The position numbers and the translations under genes are program-made. The notes under the pieces are model-generated. The model made no database searches. It was not told the DNA's origin and was given only the letters and a program-made list of their open reading frames with translations. Positions 24,523 to 36,900 of a stretch of 64,000 nt of DNA are shown here, in pieces. The DNA lies in the IMG/VR virus record IMGVR_UViG_3300023273_000760, positions 1 to 64,000 of that record, one strand, 5' to 3'. This stretch comes from a virus. Position 1 is the stretch's first letter. Each line of letters begins with the position of its first letter.

Positions 24523-24530
24523 AATAAATA
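24523..24530 (+). promoter_or_regulatory. Late promoter before gp6
   Basis: AATAAATAC lies 20 nt before the ATG with an AACGAGGA ribosome site. The 20-nt element is identical to that at 18648. Confidence 0.8.
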
Positions 24531-24550
24531 CTTATAACGAGGAATAATAG

Positions 24551-27500
24551 ATGTCAACAACGGATAGACAGAATAGATTACTGCTTGCAGAAGACTGGAA
24601 GAGAGTATATCAAACATTTAGAAACGCAGACTTTAGGTCATATGACTTTGATAGTCTACGTAGAACAATGATCGCATATTTGCGTGAAAACTATCCAGAA
24701 GACTTTAACGATTATATTGAATCCTCAGAATATCTTGCTCTAATTGACCTTATTGCTTACCTCGGGCAAAACTTGGCATTTAGAGTAGATCTTAATGCTC
24801 GTGAAAACTTTATCGAACTTGCAGAACGTAGAGAATCCGTACTACGTTTAGCACGACTACTTTCTTACAATCCAAAGCGTAATCAAAGTGCAAATGGTTT
24901 ACTAAAGTTTGATAGTGTTTCTACAACTGAAGATATTGTAGATGCAAATGGAGTAAACTTATCAGGACAAACTATTGTTTGGAACGATCCAAGTAATCCT
25001 GATTGGTCAGAACAATTCCGTAAAATTTTAAATTCAGCATTACCAGAAAATGGTATTGTTGGCAGACCTGTTAAAAAAGGACAGGTTGACGGCATTACTA
25101 CAGAACAATATAGATTTAATGCTACAAATACTAATCTTCCAGTTTATAGTTTTAGTAAAAACGTAGGCGAAAAAAATGTAGTGTTTGAAGTAACAAGTTG
25201 TACTATTAACTCTAACACAATCTCTGAAGAAACTCCATTACCTGGTAACAGTTTAGCATTCTTATATAGAGAAGACGGTAAAGGAGCAGGTTCGTCAAAT
25301 ACAGGATACTTTGCACATTTTAGACAGGGAGTTTTAGACCAAGGAAACTTTAGTATTAAAAGCCCAATCGAAAATCAATCAGTTGCTATTGACACTACAA
25401 ATATTAATAATTCAGATGTTTGGCTTTATAAATTAGATACCAACGGCAATGAACAAGAATTATGGACAAAGGTTGATAGTGTTGAAGGTAACAATATTAT
25501 CTACAACAGTTTAAATAAAAATCAAAGAAACGTCTTTGCTGTTTTAAGTAGAATTGAAGATAGAATTAGTTTAATTTTCTCAGACGGCACGTTTGGAAAC
25601 TTACCTAAAGGAAATTTTAGATGTTATTTTAGAAAAGGCATAGGAAGTAAACTTACTATTACTCCTGATAGTATGACAAATATTAGTGTCAGTGTTCCTT
25701 ATCTAAGTGCTTCCGGTACTAACGAAGTTCTTAGCATTACTATGTCTTTAAAATATACAGTTGACAATTCAAGTTCAACTGAATCAACAAGAAGTATTAA
25801 ACAAAACGCTCCAGCAACTTACTATACACAAAATAGAATGATTACTGCTGAAGATTATAACGTAGCACCGTTAACAGTTAGTCAAGAAGTTGTAAAAGCA
25901 AAAAGTGTTAATAGAACAGCAAGCGGAGTAAGTAGGTACTTTGATTTAATTGATGCTACTGGAAAATATTCTAGCACTAACATTTATGGTAATGACGGTG
26001 CAATTTATAAAGAAGTTTTAAGCAAACGTATTAATTTTAGTTTTGCTACTAGAACAGATGTTGAAGGTCGAATTGCAAATACAATTCAACCATTATTAAC
26101 TAGTCAAGAAGTTAAGAACTTTTACTTAGGAGAGTTTCCTAAAATTTCCGCTGGCGACTTGTCTGCAAGTTGGACTCAAGTAGCATATCAAACAAATAAC
26201 TCGAGCGGATATTTAACAGATACATTAGGTATCAAATATACAACAGGTCCATTTACAGGTAGTACATTAAGATATTTAGAGCCAAATTCAATTATTAAAT
26301 TTGTTGCTCCAACAGGACAGTATTTTGATACTAAAAATCAAAACAAATTAGAAACTGGTGATGCAACACCAGATGGTGCCGTAACTTACCTTTGGACTAA
26401 AGTAGTTAGAATAAACGCCGACGGTACTGAAAACTTTGAAGATGGTACTGGCCCTATTGTGTTTAACGATGTTATTCCAACAGGCGCAATACTTAACGAA
26501 ATTAAGCCTAAGTTTGCAACTAACATTACAGACGCAGTTAGTTCACAGATGGCAGAACAAATTTTTGCATATAGAACATTCGGTCTAAGATATAATGTTG
26601 TAGACAGAGAATGGAGAATTATTTTCAATAATAACTTAAACGTTAGTAACGCATTTAATATGGGTAAAACAGGTGATACTTCAAATCAGAATTTAGATTC
26701 AAGTTGGGTGTTATTGTTTGAAACTGACGGAGAAAAATATACTATTACATACAGGGGTGTGCGTTATATCTTTGAAAGTGATAAGGAAGTTAAGTTTTAC
26801 TTCGATGAAACAGATAGAATTTATGATAGCAGAAGTGGTAAAGTTATTAGAGATAAGATTAACTTACTTTCTATTAACAAAACTCCTGATAGTGCGGCAC
26901 CATTAACTGTTGATTTTCCTTGGCAAATCACTAAAGAATATAGAGATGCTGAAGGATATATTAATAGTAAAAAAGTAGAAGTAGGGTTTTTTGATTCAGA
27001 CGATGACGGTGTTATTGATAATCCAGAATCGTTTTTACAGTTTGTTGATCCTGACACAAATCCAGATCAGAAATTTGTATTTTTAAAAGAAGTTATTAGC
27101 AATAATAAATCAACAAATTATAATTATATTAATCCTCAAGTTGAAAATATTGTTGTTAGACAAAATGAATCAGCAACAGGACCACTATCTAGTTATGACG
27201 ATGGTGTAATTTTTTACTTCATTGATGCTGATGTTTTTAAACAGTATTCGGGTACAACTTCTACACTTTCATTAGTTACAAATTATAAAGCATATGTTGG
27301 AAGAGGCGATCTTAAATTCCAATATGTACACAGTGCTGATGAAAACAATAGAATTGATCCTAGTTCAACAAATATTGTTGATACATTCTTATTAACAAAA
27401 ACATATGATAGATCATATAGAGAATATTTAACAGGTACTAGAGATACTAAACCTCTACCACCTAGCACTGATGCATTGTTCCAGAGTTTTGGAAGTTCAA

Positions 27501-27997
27501 TTAATAAGATTAAATCGATCAGTGACGAAGTAATTTACCATCCAGTAAAATATAAAATTTTATTTGGAAACAAAGCAGATTTAGATTTACAAGCAACATT
27601 TAAAGTTGTTAAGAATCCAGACATTGTTACTAATGATAACGATATTAAATTACAAATTATCAATGCTATTAATACATTCTTTAGTTTAGAATTTTGGGAC
27701 TTTGGAGACAAGTTTAGTTTTTCAGAATTGTCAACATTTATTATGACATCAACTGCTCCTAATATTAGTACAGTAGTTCTTGTTCCTAAACAAACAGACA
27801 AAGCATTTGGTAGTTTATACGAAATAACAACTGAAAGCGATGAGATTTTTATCTCAGGAGCAACAGTCGACGACGTCGAAATTATCGACAGTGTTACAGC
27901 ATCAAGGTTAAGAGCGACAGGTGCTATAACTACAACGGCTTCCAGTGGAAATGCTGGGATCCAATCTACTTCAAATAGCGGAGGAAGCAGTTACTAA
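24551..27997 (+). CDS. gp6: Baseplate wedge protein (T4 gp6 family), enlarged
   Basis: This 1,148-residue protein has the gp6 N-terminal signature: YLRENYPEDFNDYIESSEY, ALIDLIAYLGQNLAFRVD, and ENFIELAERRESVLRLARLL. gp6 forms the inner iris ring that holds baseplate wedges together. T4 gp6 has 660 residues, and the extra length here lies in the middle and C-terminal half, which is beta-rich and Ser/Thr/Asn-rich. The conserved C-terminal LEFWDFGDKFSFSEL region near residue 1045 is present. The end overlaps the giant gene by one base (TAATG). Confidence 0.92.
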   Translation: MSTTDRQNRLLLAEDWKRVYQTFRNADFRSYDFDSLRRTMIAYLRENYPEDFNDYIESSEYLALIDLIAYLGQNLAFRVDLNARENFIELAERRESVLRLARLLSYNPKRNQSANGLLKFDSVSTTEDIVDANGVNLSGQTIVWNDPSNPDWSEQFRKILNSALPENGIVGRPVKKGQVDGITTEQYRFNATNTNLPVYSFSKNVGEKNVVFEVTSCTINSNTISEETPLPGNSLAFLYREDGKGAGSSNTGYFAHFRQGVLDQGNFSIKSPIENQSVAIDTTNINNSDVWLYKLDTNGNEQELWTKVDSVEGNNIIYNSLNKNQRNVFAVLSRIEDRISLIFSDGTFGNLPKGNFRCYFRKGIGSKLTITPDSMTNISVSVPYLSASGTNEVLSITMSLKYTVDNSSSTESTRSIKQNAPATYYTQNRMITAEDYNVAPLTVSQEVVKAKSVNRTASGVSRYFDLIDATGKYSSTNIYGNDGAIYKEVLSKRINFSFATRTDVEGRIANTIQPLLTSQEVKNFYLGEFPKISAGDLSASWTQVAYQTNNSSGYLTDTLGIKYTTGPFTGSTLRYLEPNSIIKFVAPTGQYFDTKNQNKLETGDATPDGAVTYLWTKVVRINADGTENFEDGTGPIVFNDVIPTGAILNEIKPKFATNITDAVSSQMAEQIFAYRTFGLRYNVVDREWRIIFNNNLNVSNAFNMGKTGDTSNQNLDSSWVLLFETDGEKYTITYRGVRYIFESDKEVKFYFDETDRIYDSRSGKVIRDKINLLSINKTPDSAAPLTVDFPWQITKEYRDAEGYINSKKVEVGFFDSDDDGVIDNPESFLQFVDPDTNPDQKFVFLKEVISNNKSTNYNYINPQVENIVVRQNESATGPLSSYDDGVIFYFIDADVFKQYSGTTSTLSLVTNYKAYVGRGDLKFQYVHSADENNRIDPSSTNIVDTFLLTKTYDRSYREYLTGTRDTKPLPPSTDALFQSFGSSINKIKSISDEVIYHPVKYKILFGNKADLDLQATFKVVKNPDIVTNDNDIKLQIINAINTFFSLEFWDFGDKFSFSELSTFIMTSTAPNISTVVLVPKQTDKAFGSLYEITTESDEIFISGATVDDVEIIDSVTASRLRATGAITTTASSGNAGIQSTSNSGGSSY

Positions 27998-30900
27998 TGG
28001 CTTTTGAAAATGATCAAAACGAGTTTCCAATTCAACCTGGTGATAACGAAAACGAAAAAAGAACCAGTTTACAACACTTACCTCGTTATTTTAGAACAGT
28101 AGCAAACAAGAAGTTTCTTAACAGTACACTTGACCAGTTAATGCAACCTGGCGAGATTGAAAAGATTAGTTCTTATTTCGGCAGAAGAGATGCTAAAGCA
28201 TTTAGACCTGATGACAACTACATTGATGATGTAAATTCAGATAGAGAAAATTATCAGTTAGAGCCTTCTGTAGTTATCAAAGACCAATTTAATAATGTTG
28301 ATTTTTATAAAGACTATAATGACTTTATAAATCAACTATCAGCATTTGGAAATTCTAATACTAACCATTCAAAAATTAATGCACAAGAATATTATGCATG
28401 GAATCCACATATCGACTGGGATAAGTTTGTAAACTTCCGCGAATATTATTGGTTACCAGCCGGACCACAAGTTTTACCTATTTACGGACAAAATAAAGAA
28501 ATTGTTTCAACTTTTAAAGTAACAATAGAGGAGAATGACGACAACGTAGCATATAAATTTACGCCTACGGGCCTAACACAAAATCCTACTTTAAAACTTT
28601 ACAAAGGTCAGACTTACATCTTTGAGGTTGACACCCCTGGGTATCCTATTGCGTTTGCCACTAATAGGGCATTTACTCCAGGACAGGCTATAGTTACAGA
28701 AACAGTCGAAGGTGTTATTGCTCCAGGTAAGTTTGAAGCCGAGTTATATGATTTCGATGGTTACGATACTGGTGAATACATAGTAGAACCTGTAGAAGGT
28801 GGCATCGAGGGATTTACCCAAGGAGATAATATTTCAACACTATGGACTGACGGCATTGAGTCGGCAACTGTGTTTGTTGAAAAGGGTAAAATTAAATTTA
28901 CGGTGCCTTTAGATGCACCTGATAAACTATTTTATATTAGTAAAGACGATGTTAATACTAGTGGCTTAATTAATATTTTTAATATTTTAGAAAATACAGA
29001 AATTAATGTAGAAGAAGAAATATTACAAAAGAAGACATACCAAACAAGAACAGATGTAGAACTTTCAAACGGTATGTTAGTAGAATTTTTAGGAGATGTT
29101 ACACCTGCAAAATATGCTCAAGGTACTTGGTATGTTGAAGGTGTGGGAGATTCTATTAACTTAATTGCTAAATCAGATCTTGAAATTACAGGACCTTATA
29201 GTGAAAGTGTTTTTGTACCTTTTGATAGTGATAATTTTGACAAACTTCCGTTTGGTCAAGCACTAAACTATCCTAAGGATAAAGATTATATCACAATTAA
29301 TCGAGCGGCAATTGACGGAAACCCTTGGACCAGACATAACAGATGGTTTCATAGATCAGTAATTGAAACTGTTGCTAGAGAAAATGGCACTCCAATTGAT
29401 ATTGATCAATCAGCAAGGGCAACAAGACCAATTATCGAATTTGATGCAGGATTAAGACTTTACAATTTTGGATCTAAATTTAAAACAAATGTTGATTTAA
29501 TTGACGACAAGACTATTGATGTATTTTCATTAATTGAAGGTTCGATTGGATATAACATTGATGGTATTGATTTAGCAGATGGTTTGCGTATTCTATTTAC
29601 AGCAGACCCAGACCAGCGTGTTAATGGTAAGATTTATAAAGTTAAATTTATCGATCATAACAGTATACGTCAAATTGCATTACAAGAAGAGTCAGATACA
29701 GATCCATTAACAAACGAAACTGTTTTGATTAAAGCAGGTATTGAAAATCAAGGCAAAATTTATTGGTACAATGGAACCAAGTGGATTAAAGCACAAGAAA
29801 AGATTTCTGCAAACCAACCACCATACTTTAATTTGTATAGTTCTTCAGATGAAAATTTTGATAGTTATATATCAACTACATTTAAAGGAACAAAACTTTT
29901 TAGTTATAAAGTTGGAACTGGTACTAACGATAGTGTGCTAGGATTTCCGTTAAGTTATAGAAACATTGAAAATAGTGGAGATATACTTTTTAACTTTGAT
30001 CTGTTAAATGACGAATTTACATACCAAGTAAATCAAGTTCAATATACTCAAAAAACAGATACTACTACTTTAAGAAAGTATACAGATTTAAACACTTATG
30101 AAAATGTAAGTGGTTGGAAAAAAGCAACAACAGAAAGTCAGCAAAAAGTTATTCGTCAATATGTTGTTGAAGGTCAAAAAAATAACTTTGCTATCGATGT
30201 TTATAATCGCAGTGGAGATCTTAACGAACTAGAAGTTAGTGTTTGGGTTAACAATGAGCGTAGAGCAGATTGGGAAATTAACAGAGAAAACGGTGTTGCA
30301 TATATTACGTTTACTAACGATCTTACAACCGGTGATAATATTATTTTACGCTGTACTAGTGAAGCAGATAAAAACAGTAATGGCAAATATGAGTTTCCAA
30401 TTAACTTACAAAACAATCCGTTGAATCAAAATATTGTTAACTTTACATATGGTGAAGTTAATGATCATGTTAATAGCATTATTGAAAATGTTAATGAGTT
30501 TTCAGGAGTGTTTCCTGGAGTTAGTAATTTAAGAGACTTAGGCCAACTTTCAGAATACGGTACTAAGTTTACTCAACATAGTGGTGCATTACCTTTAGCA
30601 ATTTATCATATTACTAATAAAGATTTTAATATGGTTAAAGCCATCCGTTATGCTAGAAAAGAATATGCTAAGTTTAAACGATCATTTATTAACATTGCTT
30701 CAAATTTAGGTATTGATGGATCTGCAAGAACTTTAGTAGATAAGATTATTGAAAAATGGCAATCGGACAAATCAAAACAGTCAGCATTTTATTGGACTGA
30801 TATGATTGGTAACGGCGCGAAAAAAGTTCGCGAGTTTAATGTTGTTGATACAGGTAATAGGTTTTACAGTTTAACAACTCCGTTTAGTTTATTAGATATT

Positions 30901-33900
30901 AGTGCAAAAGCAGTTTACGTTTACAAAAACGATCAACAACTAATGCACAGTGTAGATTATACATTTACAGATGAAGGATTTATTCGTTTAGAAGACAGTT
31001 TAGAAATTGCAGTTAACGATGTAATTACAATTTACGAATATGAATCAACTGATGCTTCATATATTCCGCCAACTCCAACAAAATTAGGATTATGGCCATT
31101 ACATTTTCCTGTAAAATATACTGACAACACTTACAGAACTCCGCAAGTTGTTATTAAAGGACACGACGGTAGTATTATAAAGGCATACGGAGATTATAGA
31201 GATGATGTTATTCTTGAATTAGAAAAACGAATCTATAATAATATTAAAGTTCAATACGATAAAGATATTTTTGATATTGATAGTTTTGTAGGCCATCGTT
31301 CAAGAGAAACTCAATTTACTAAAAATAATATCGATGATATTATTATTACAGACTTTATCGAATGGTTAAGCATTGCAGGCGATCCTGATTATACAGATTT
31401 TAGTTTTTATGACAGAGAGGATTCATTTACTTGGAATTACTCTATTATGTCAGATCCAGATGGAAAGCCATTAAATGGTTTCTGGCGTAGTGTTTATAAT
31501 GAATATCTAAGTACAGATACTCCGAATACAACACCTTGGAAAATTTTAGGGTTTGTTGAAATGCCGACTTGGTGGACAGAAGTATATGGTCCAGCCCCGT
31601 ACACAAAAGAAAACTTAATTCTTTGGGAAGATTTAGAAGTAGGCAGGGTTAGAGAACCTAATAAGCCAATTAGATATCGTCCTAATTATGCACGTAAAGA
31701 TCTTACAAAATACGTTCCAGTAAATTCACAAGGACAATTAGTAAGTCCGTATGAAAGTGGATATGCTAGAGGACTTATTGCTCCTGATACAAATAAAGCA
31801 TTTGTGTTTGGCGACGAAGCACCAACTGAAACAGCATGGCGCAGAAGTTCAGAATTACCGTTTGCATTAATTAATGCTTGGCTAATTTGCCAACCAGCAA
31901 AAGTTATTGGAACAGGATTTGATAGAGCAAGAATAGTTCGCTCTGCGGCAAATGAACTCATTTATAATACAAGCAATAAACGTCTTACACCAACAGATAT
32001 TATATTCCCTAATACAGCGGAATCACAAACTCGTGTTACTACTGCTGGATTGGTCAACTATATGTTCAATTACATTAATGCAGATGTTACAAAGTTAAAT
32101 GAAACATATAGTGAACAAGTAAAAACTATCGGAGTACAACTAGGATTTAAAATGGGAGGCTTTAGCACTCCTGCTAAGTTTAAGTTGTTACTAGACTCAA
32201 GAACACCTAGCAATAAAGGTAATGTTTTTATTCCTGAAGAAAACTACAAGATTTTCTTTAACGTTTCAACACCTATTGATACTGTTTCATACAGTGGTGT
32301 TATTATTGAAAAGAATGCTTCGGGTTTTGTTGTTAAAGGATATGACAGAAGTCGTCCATACTTCTTATATAATAAACCAATTGACCGTGCTTCAGATCCT
32401 GTAGTTAATATTGGCGGAGTAAGCGAACCATTCCTTGAATGGCAAAATGGCGAGCAGTATAGAGTTGGTCAAATTGTCCGCAACGGCGACAACTTCTTTA
32501 GAGTAAAAGTAACACACACTGGTGCTGGATTTAATTTAGATAACTTTACTAGACTAGCAGAGTTACCAATTGAAGGCGGCGTTGAAGGTGTTATTAGAAG
32601 AAACTTTGAACTTGATGCGACACAATTAAAGTACGGAACATTAATGCGTACACCTCAAGAAGTTATCGACTTCCTATTAGGATACGGACAATGGTTAGAA
32701 TATAAAGGGTTTTCTTTTGATAATTTTAATCGTGAAATTGAAACTATTGAAAACTGGGAACTAAGTGCTAGGGAGTTTTTATTCTGGACCACACAGAACT
32801 GGAGTTCAGGTGCATTACTTACACTTTCACCTAGTGCAAGCAATTTAAAATTTAGTAAAGACTATGCAGTTGTTGATAACATCTTTGATAATTTTTATGA
32901 TTATACATTATTAAAAGCAGATGGACAAAAATTAAGTGAAAACTTTGCTAATACTATTAGAACAAATCAAAACGAATTTGGATTAAAACTTAAAAATACT
33001 GCTGATGGAATATACTTTTTAAAACTTCCATTAGTACAAAAAGAACACGTTGTATTAATTGATAATACAACAGTCTTTAATGATACAATTTATAGTCCAG
33101 CATCTGGTTATAGACAAGCACGTATTAAAGGTGTTGGCTATCGTACTAGCGGTTGGAATGGAAGTTTTGATGTTCCTGGCTTTACGTACAATGATGTTAG
33201 AATTAAAGACTGGGAAGAAAATACTGATTATGCTATTGCTGATATTGTAAAGCATAAAACATTTTATTATAGTGCTAAAAAGAAAATTCCAGGAAGTTTA
33301 AATTTTGATGATACAGAATGGTACAGATTACCTCAAGAACCTAAATCAGAACTTATTCCAAACTTTGATTATAAAGCAAATCAGTTTGCAGACTTTTATG
33401 ATCTTGATACTGACAACTTCGATAGTGAACAACAACGTATTGCACAACATTTAATTGGATATCAAAAGAGACAATATTTAGAAAATATTATTCCTGATCC
33501 AGTTAGTCAATATAAATTCTATCAAGGATTTATTCAAGATAAAGGTACACAAAATAGTTTAAGTAAATTGTTTGATGCTCTGTCTAATACAGAAAATTCA
33601 AGTTTAGAATTTTTTGAAGAGTGGGCATTTAAAGTAGGTCAATATGGAGCAAGCGGTGGCTTTGAAGAAGTTGAATATTTAATTGACGAATCAAAGATGC
33701 GTTTACAGCCACAGCCATTCCAGTTGGTACAAAATATAGATCCACAAGCAACAGACTTAGTATATAGATATGCTAAAAATGATGTTTATTCTAAACCTGA
33801 AAATTATAATCATACACCATTCCCAACTAAAGATTTAAGCGATTCAGATTCGTATATTAAAACTGCTGGGTATGTTGCTGAAGATGATATTGATTTTAAA

Positions 33901-36900
33901 TTTACAAACTACGATAGTATTTTAGACTTTTCTGTAAAATCAGTTTCAGTAGGTCAGTATGTTTGGGTTAGTAAACGTGGACAATCGTGGGACGTTTTAC
34001 GACAAACTGAAACACCATTCAAGGTTAAAAGTATTATTAATAGTGATAGTTCAAGTTCTATTGAGATTGAACTTAATAGAGTCCCGCAATTTGAAAAAGA
34101 TGACATTATTGGTGTACTAGGAACAATACCAGATTCAGAAAGATTTTATAAAGTTAAACGAGTAAGTCTTAATATTGTATATGCTGAAACTACAGGAGAA
34201 GTACCTGACGTTCCAGAAGCAAACGGATTCCTTGTTAAACTTAACTCAGTAAGAGTTCCGTCATTGACAGATGTTAATGCAGTTGTTACCCGAGATAATT
34301 ATTCAGCAAATGAGCGTGTTTGGGTTGATTCAGATGAAGTTAACCGTTGGACTGTTTTAGAGAATACAAACAATTATAAATTAAATCAAAAAAGTTATAA
34401 TGCTACACTCGATGGAGTGTTTGGCAGTGATACTAGACGTTTTGGATCAAGCATTTCTGCTAACGATATTAACACAGTAGTTGCCGTAGGTGTTCCTAAT
34501 CCTACTAACACTAGTTTAGGTAGAGTAGACATTCACTATAGAGCGGCAGAAAACTTGAATATGATTCAATCACAAGTACTTGACTGTCCTCCAAACTTGT
34601 TTACAGGTGGCGAAAGTTTTGGTAGTTCTACAGCAGTAAGCACTGACGGTAAGTTTATTGTAGTTGGAATTCCTTATGCTGGCAATGTTAAAACAACATA
34701 CAAAGGTACATTTGATCCTGTTTCAACATATCAACAAGATGACATTGTACAGTATACTAATCAATTCTGGAAAGCAAAAACAACAGTATTTCCAAGTGAT
34801 GACAGTTTAGCATATCCAAGTTTTGCATCTCATGTTAACGCAGTTGTCGGTACAGATGACGACGGAGTCTATGATAACCTTTGGTTAATTTTACGAGGAA
34901 ACTTTACATTCCAAGAAGAAGTAACTGATCACGTTTTAATTAGAGCCCAATCAGTTCAATACGAAGGAAGTGCAGTTGGCGACAAATTACAGTTAATTTG
35001 GAACTCTAAAAATACTAGATATCCATCAGGTGTTAATCCATTTAATGACAGCAATATATTATCATCAGACTTCTTTACAGGAGAACACATCATTGAAGAA
35101 AAGGTTGATGATATACTATTAGTTGACAATACACAAGCAATTCCAGATATTGGAGAAACAATTAGTAGTGATATTGCATTAGGTATTGTTGTATACAAAT
35201 ATACAACTGGTGACAATAGAACACTTATCTATGTTAATGAAACAAATGGCGATTTTGCAGATGAAGGTACATTAACAGTTGGCGATATTAATATCGGTAG
35301 TTACGAACGTGCAGTACAACAACCTAATGATGATCTTGCAGGTTGGTGGAAAATTCCAGTCGGTCAGACATTTAACGTAACACAAACTATTGAAACTAAA
35401 CCATATTTAATTGTTCAAGACATTATTAAACAAGCAGAAGTTCGTACAGTTAATTATTGGGAAAATGTTTATAACATTGTAGATGACGCTGATCCTGGAG
35501 TTCCGTCATATATTGAAACATTAACATGGAATAGTGAAGCAGGATATGAAATCTCAGACAAGTGGGTATTCAGATTACCTAAAACACTTGAAAATGATAT
35601 TACAGCACCGAACGATGAATTTCAATTTTGGTTTAATGAATATCGTAATGCAGATGGAATTGTACAAGAGCCATCAGTTATTGCTCCTGAATTAGACCAC
35701 GATTATCTGAATAGAACAACTCACAGAGTTTATGATATCTGGGACGGTTGGGCGAATGTAAACTTAACTAACTTTGATAATAGTGGTTCGCCAACACCAG
35801 GCGATCCTGACTACAATCCCAATTATGGTAATCCGTATATTCCAGTTGTTGGCGATATTGTAAGAGATAACGATACTCTTGCAACAGGTGAAGTCATGTA
35901 TGTCGAAAAGGTGTTTAATAACTTAAGACTCTTCCTTAGAAATACAACAGGAACATGGAAGAAAGGTAGTGAATTTGGGAACATTTCAAGTTTAAGTATA
36001 GTTGAAGGTTCACAAGGTGCAGGAACTATTAGACTTGTTGGTACTACAATAGGAGTATATTTAACAAACAATACAGTGGGTCCACTTATTGTTATTGATA
36101 GAGGCGAAAACCTTACTCCAGGAAGTACTAGAACATTACAAAATTTTGAATACTGGGTTTATAAACAAACAGTAATACAAGGTTCTCCAAGAGAGGCAAA
36201 TCCACCTTCATTATCAAATAATGATTGGACTAGAGTCTATAACATACCTGTAACTGAAACAGGGATAGCAAGCGGACTTGTGCGTCAAGGAGCATATGCA
36301 GTTTACGAAAGAAATGCTAGTAACTTCTATGTATTAACAAACGTCTATACAATGCCAGATAGTACTAACTACAAACATCTTGGAGCAACTATAGATTTAA
36401 TTACTCGACCAGATGGAAGTCGTGCAATTTATATTTCAAGTAAGGGTAATAACACATTTGCAGAACCTGGTAGAATTAATATTATTAATTACGATGAGTC
36501 ACTAGGCTGGCAATTAGGTTCAGATGAAAACTATCGTGGAGAACACGATCCGACTATTACATATTACGAAGGTGAATATGTAAAATATGCAGAAGAAATT
36601 TATCAAGCAACTACTAATGTTTTACCTAGAGCATTTAATTTAGCAGACTGGGTGTTAGTTGAAACAGGCGTTGACTTAAACGGATACATTCCTAACAATA
36701 CAGGATTTATTGTTGGCAATGATAGTGCATTAGAAACTTCTAATCTATTACAGTTTGGATCAAATTATGATGTAAGTAAAAACGGACACGTATTAGCATC
36801 AGTAGTTAAGTATGGCGATCAAGTTGACAGTGCATTAAGTACTCCTAAACTTGCGATTTACAGATTAATTAACGGACAGTTCCTTTGGGATCAGTTAGTT

